Shown one piece after another: positions 13,765 through 13,901 of a stretch of 13,901 nucleotides of DNA. Position numbers and translations under genes: made by a program. How positions within the stretch are numbered: position 1 is the first letter of the stretch; each line of letters opens with the position of its first letter. The DNA is from Candidatus Bathyarchaeota archaeon BA1. GTDB taxonomy: Archaea > Thermoproteota > Bathyarchaeia > Bathyarchaeales > Bathyarchaeaceae. The notes below the pieces were generated by a model. It was given only the letters and a program-made list of their open reading frames with translations, made no database searches and was not told the origin of the DNA. Where the stretch lies: NCBI GenBank assembly GCA_001399805.1, contig LIHJ01000053.1, positions 1 to 13,901 on the forward strand. Direction: 5' to 3'.

Positions 13765-13901
13765 TTACTTCGTTAGGAGATGCGGCAAAACCTCGCGCAG
13801 GTCATTAGCTCTGACCACTATGTCCGCATGCTTTCCTACGATATCTTTGCGGGGATTAAAGGCGATCCCCAGTCCCACCCTCCCGAATAAGGGTATTAGG
13901 G
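13765..13901 (-). CDS. HAD-family phosphatase, C-terminal end (cut by the window edge)
   Basis: Only the last 44 or so codons are present: LIPLFGRVGLGIAFNPRKD, then IVGKHADIVVRANDLREVLP and HLLTK, followed by TAA. The pattern of G-L-x-I-A-F-N-P near a K, then A-D-x-V-V and D-L-R-E-(V/I)-L, is the end of SerB-like HAD phosphatases (phosphoserine phosphatase and relatives). The catalytic DxDxT and Lys motifs lie outside the window. It is convergent with the ABC operon, with only 12 bp between the stops. Confidence 0.75.
   Translation of the reverse strand, partial: LIPLFGRVGLGIAFNPRKDIVGKHADIVVRANDLREVLPHLLTK

Noticed and set aside
1..13901. Genome-wide reading of UAG as pyrrolysine
   Set aside because: About half of the genes here end in TAG at family-typical positions (TFE, Alba, nnr, the RAM protein, ABC2), and other interruptions involve UAA and single-base deletions. 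Only the ssb UAG remains a candidate for local readthrough.
1..13901. CRISPR array, transposase or integrase
   Set aside because: No regularly spaced direct repeats and no recombinase or transposase motifs were seen on either strand.

Overview
The window looks like a chromosome segment from an uncultivated archaeon of the Thermoproteota/TACK side, most like the Bathyarchaeia. This is inferred from gene content and was not tested by search. Archaeal markers are ribosomal protein S17e, transcription factor E, Alba, a Sulfolobus-type OB-fold SSB, TiaS, Tsr3, and a tRNA-Leu interrupted at 37/38 by an intron with bulge-helix-bulge pairing. Several genes have TATA-like boxes 25-35 bp upstream and short or absent leaders, and GTG and TTG starts are common.

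Layout. 1-740 (minus): a small unknown gene with a probable TTG start, followed 13 bp later by rps17e. 744-1112 (plus): a YkgJ-type cysteine-cluster protein, convergent with TFE (minus, to about 1769). 1872-2213 (minus): a basic-tailed unknown protein. 2475-3461 (plus): alba and a two-part OB-fold protein, convergent with an ssb gene (minus, 3595-3903). 4071-6117 (minus): a bifunctional NAD(P)HX repair enzyme overlapping tsr3, divergent from a stand-alone RAM-domain protein (6193-6426). 6427-6892 has no gene but holds several inverted repeats. 6893-7755 (minus) is a three-gene accessory cassette (unknown, small zinc-binding protein, winged helix) in which two genes carry apparent single-base deletions. 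7825-9162 (plus): tiaS. 9250-9630: a remnant of an iron-sulfur domain. 9695-9837: a possible structured element. 9891-10028 (minus): tRNA-Leu(UAA) with two inserts. 10177-13752 (plus): a heterodimeric ABC exporter pair whose first gene has one internal stop codon. The right edge holds the C-terminal end of a HAD-type phosphatase (minus).

Most of the window is information-processing housekeeping: translation (S17e, Tsr3, TiaS, tRNA-Leu), transcription (TFE), and chromatin or ssDNA handling (Alba, two OB-fold proteins). Metabolite repair and drug/lipid-type export are added to this. The most unusual aspect is the number of interrupted reading frames. The ssb gene has a UAG followed in frame by a convincing Arg/Gly/Tyr/Glu-rich SSB tail. 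The first ABC gene has a lone UAA. The iron-sulfur remnant has a UAG. The accessory cassette has three apparent one-base deletions. About half of the genes here end normally in TAG, and more than one kind of stop codon is involved, so general stop-codon reassignment is unlikely. Decay, local recoding or sequence error remain possible and can be separated by read mapping and comparison with relatives.
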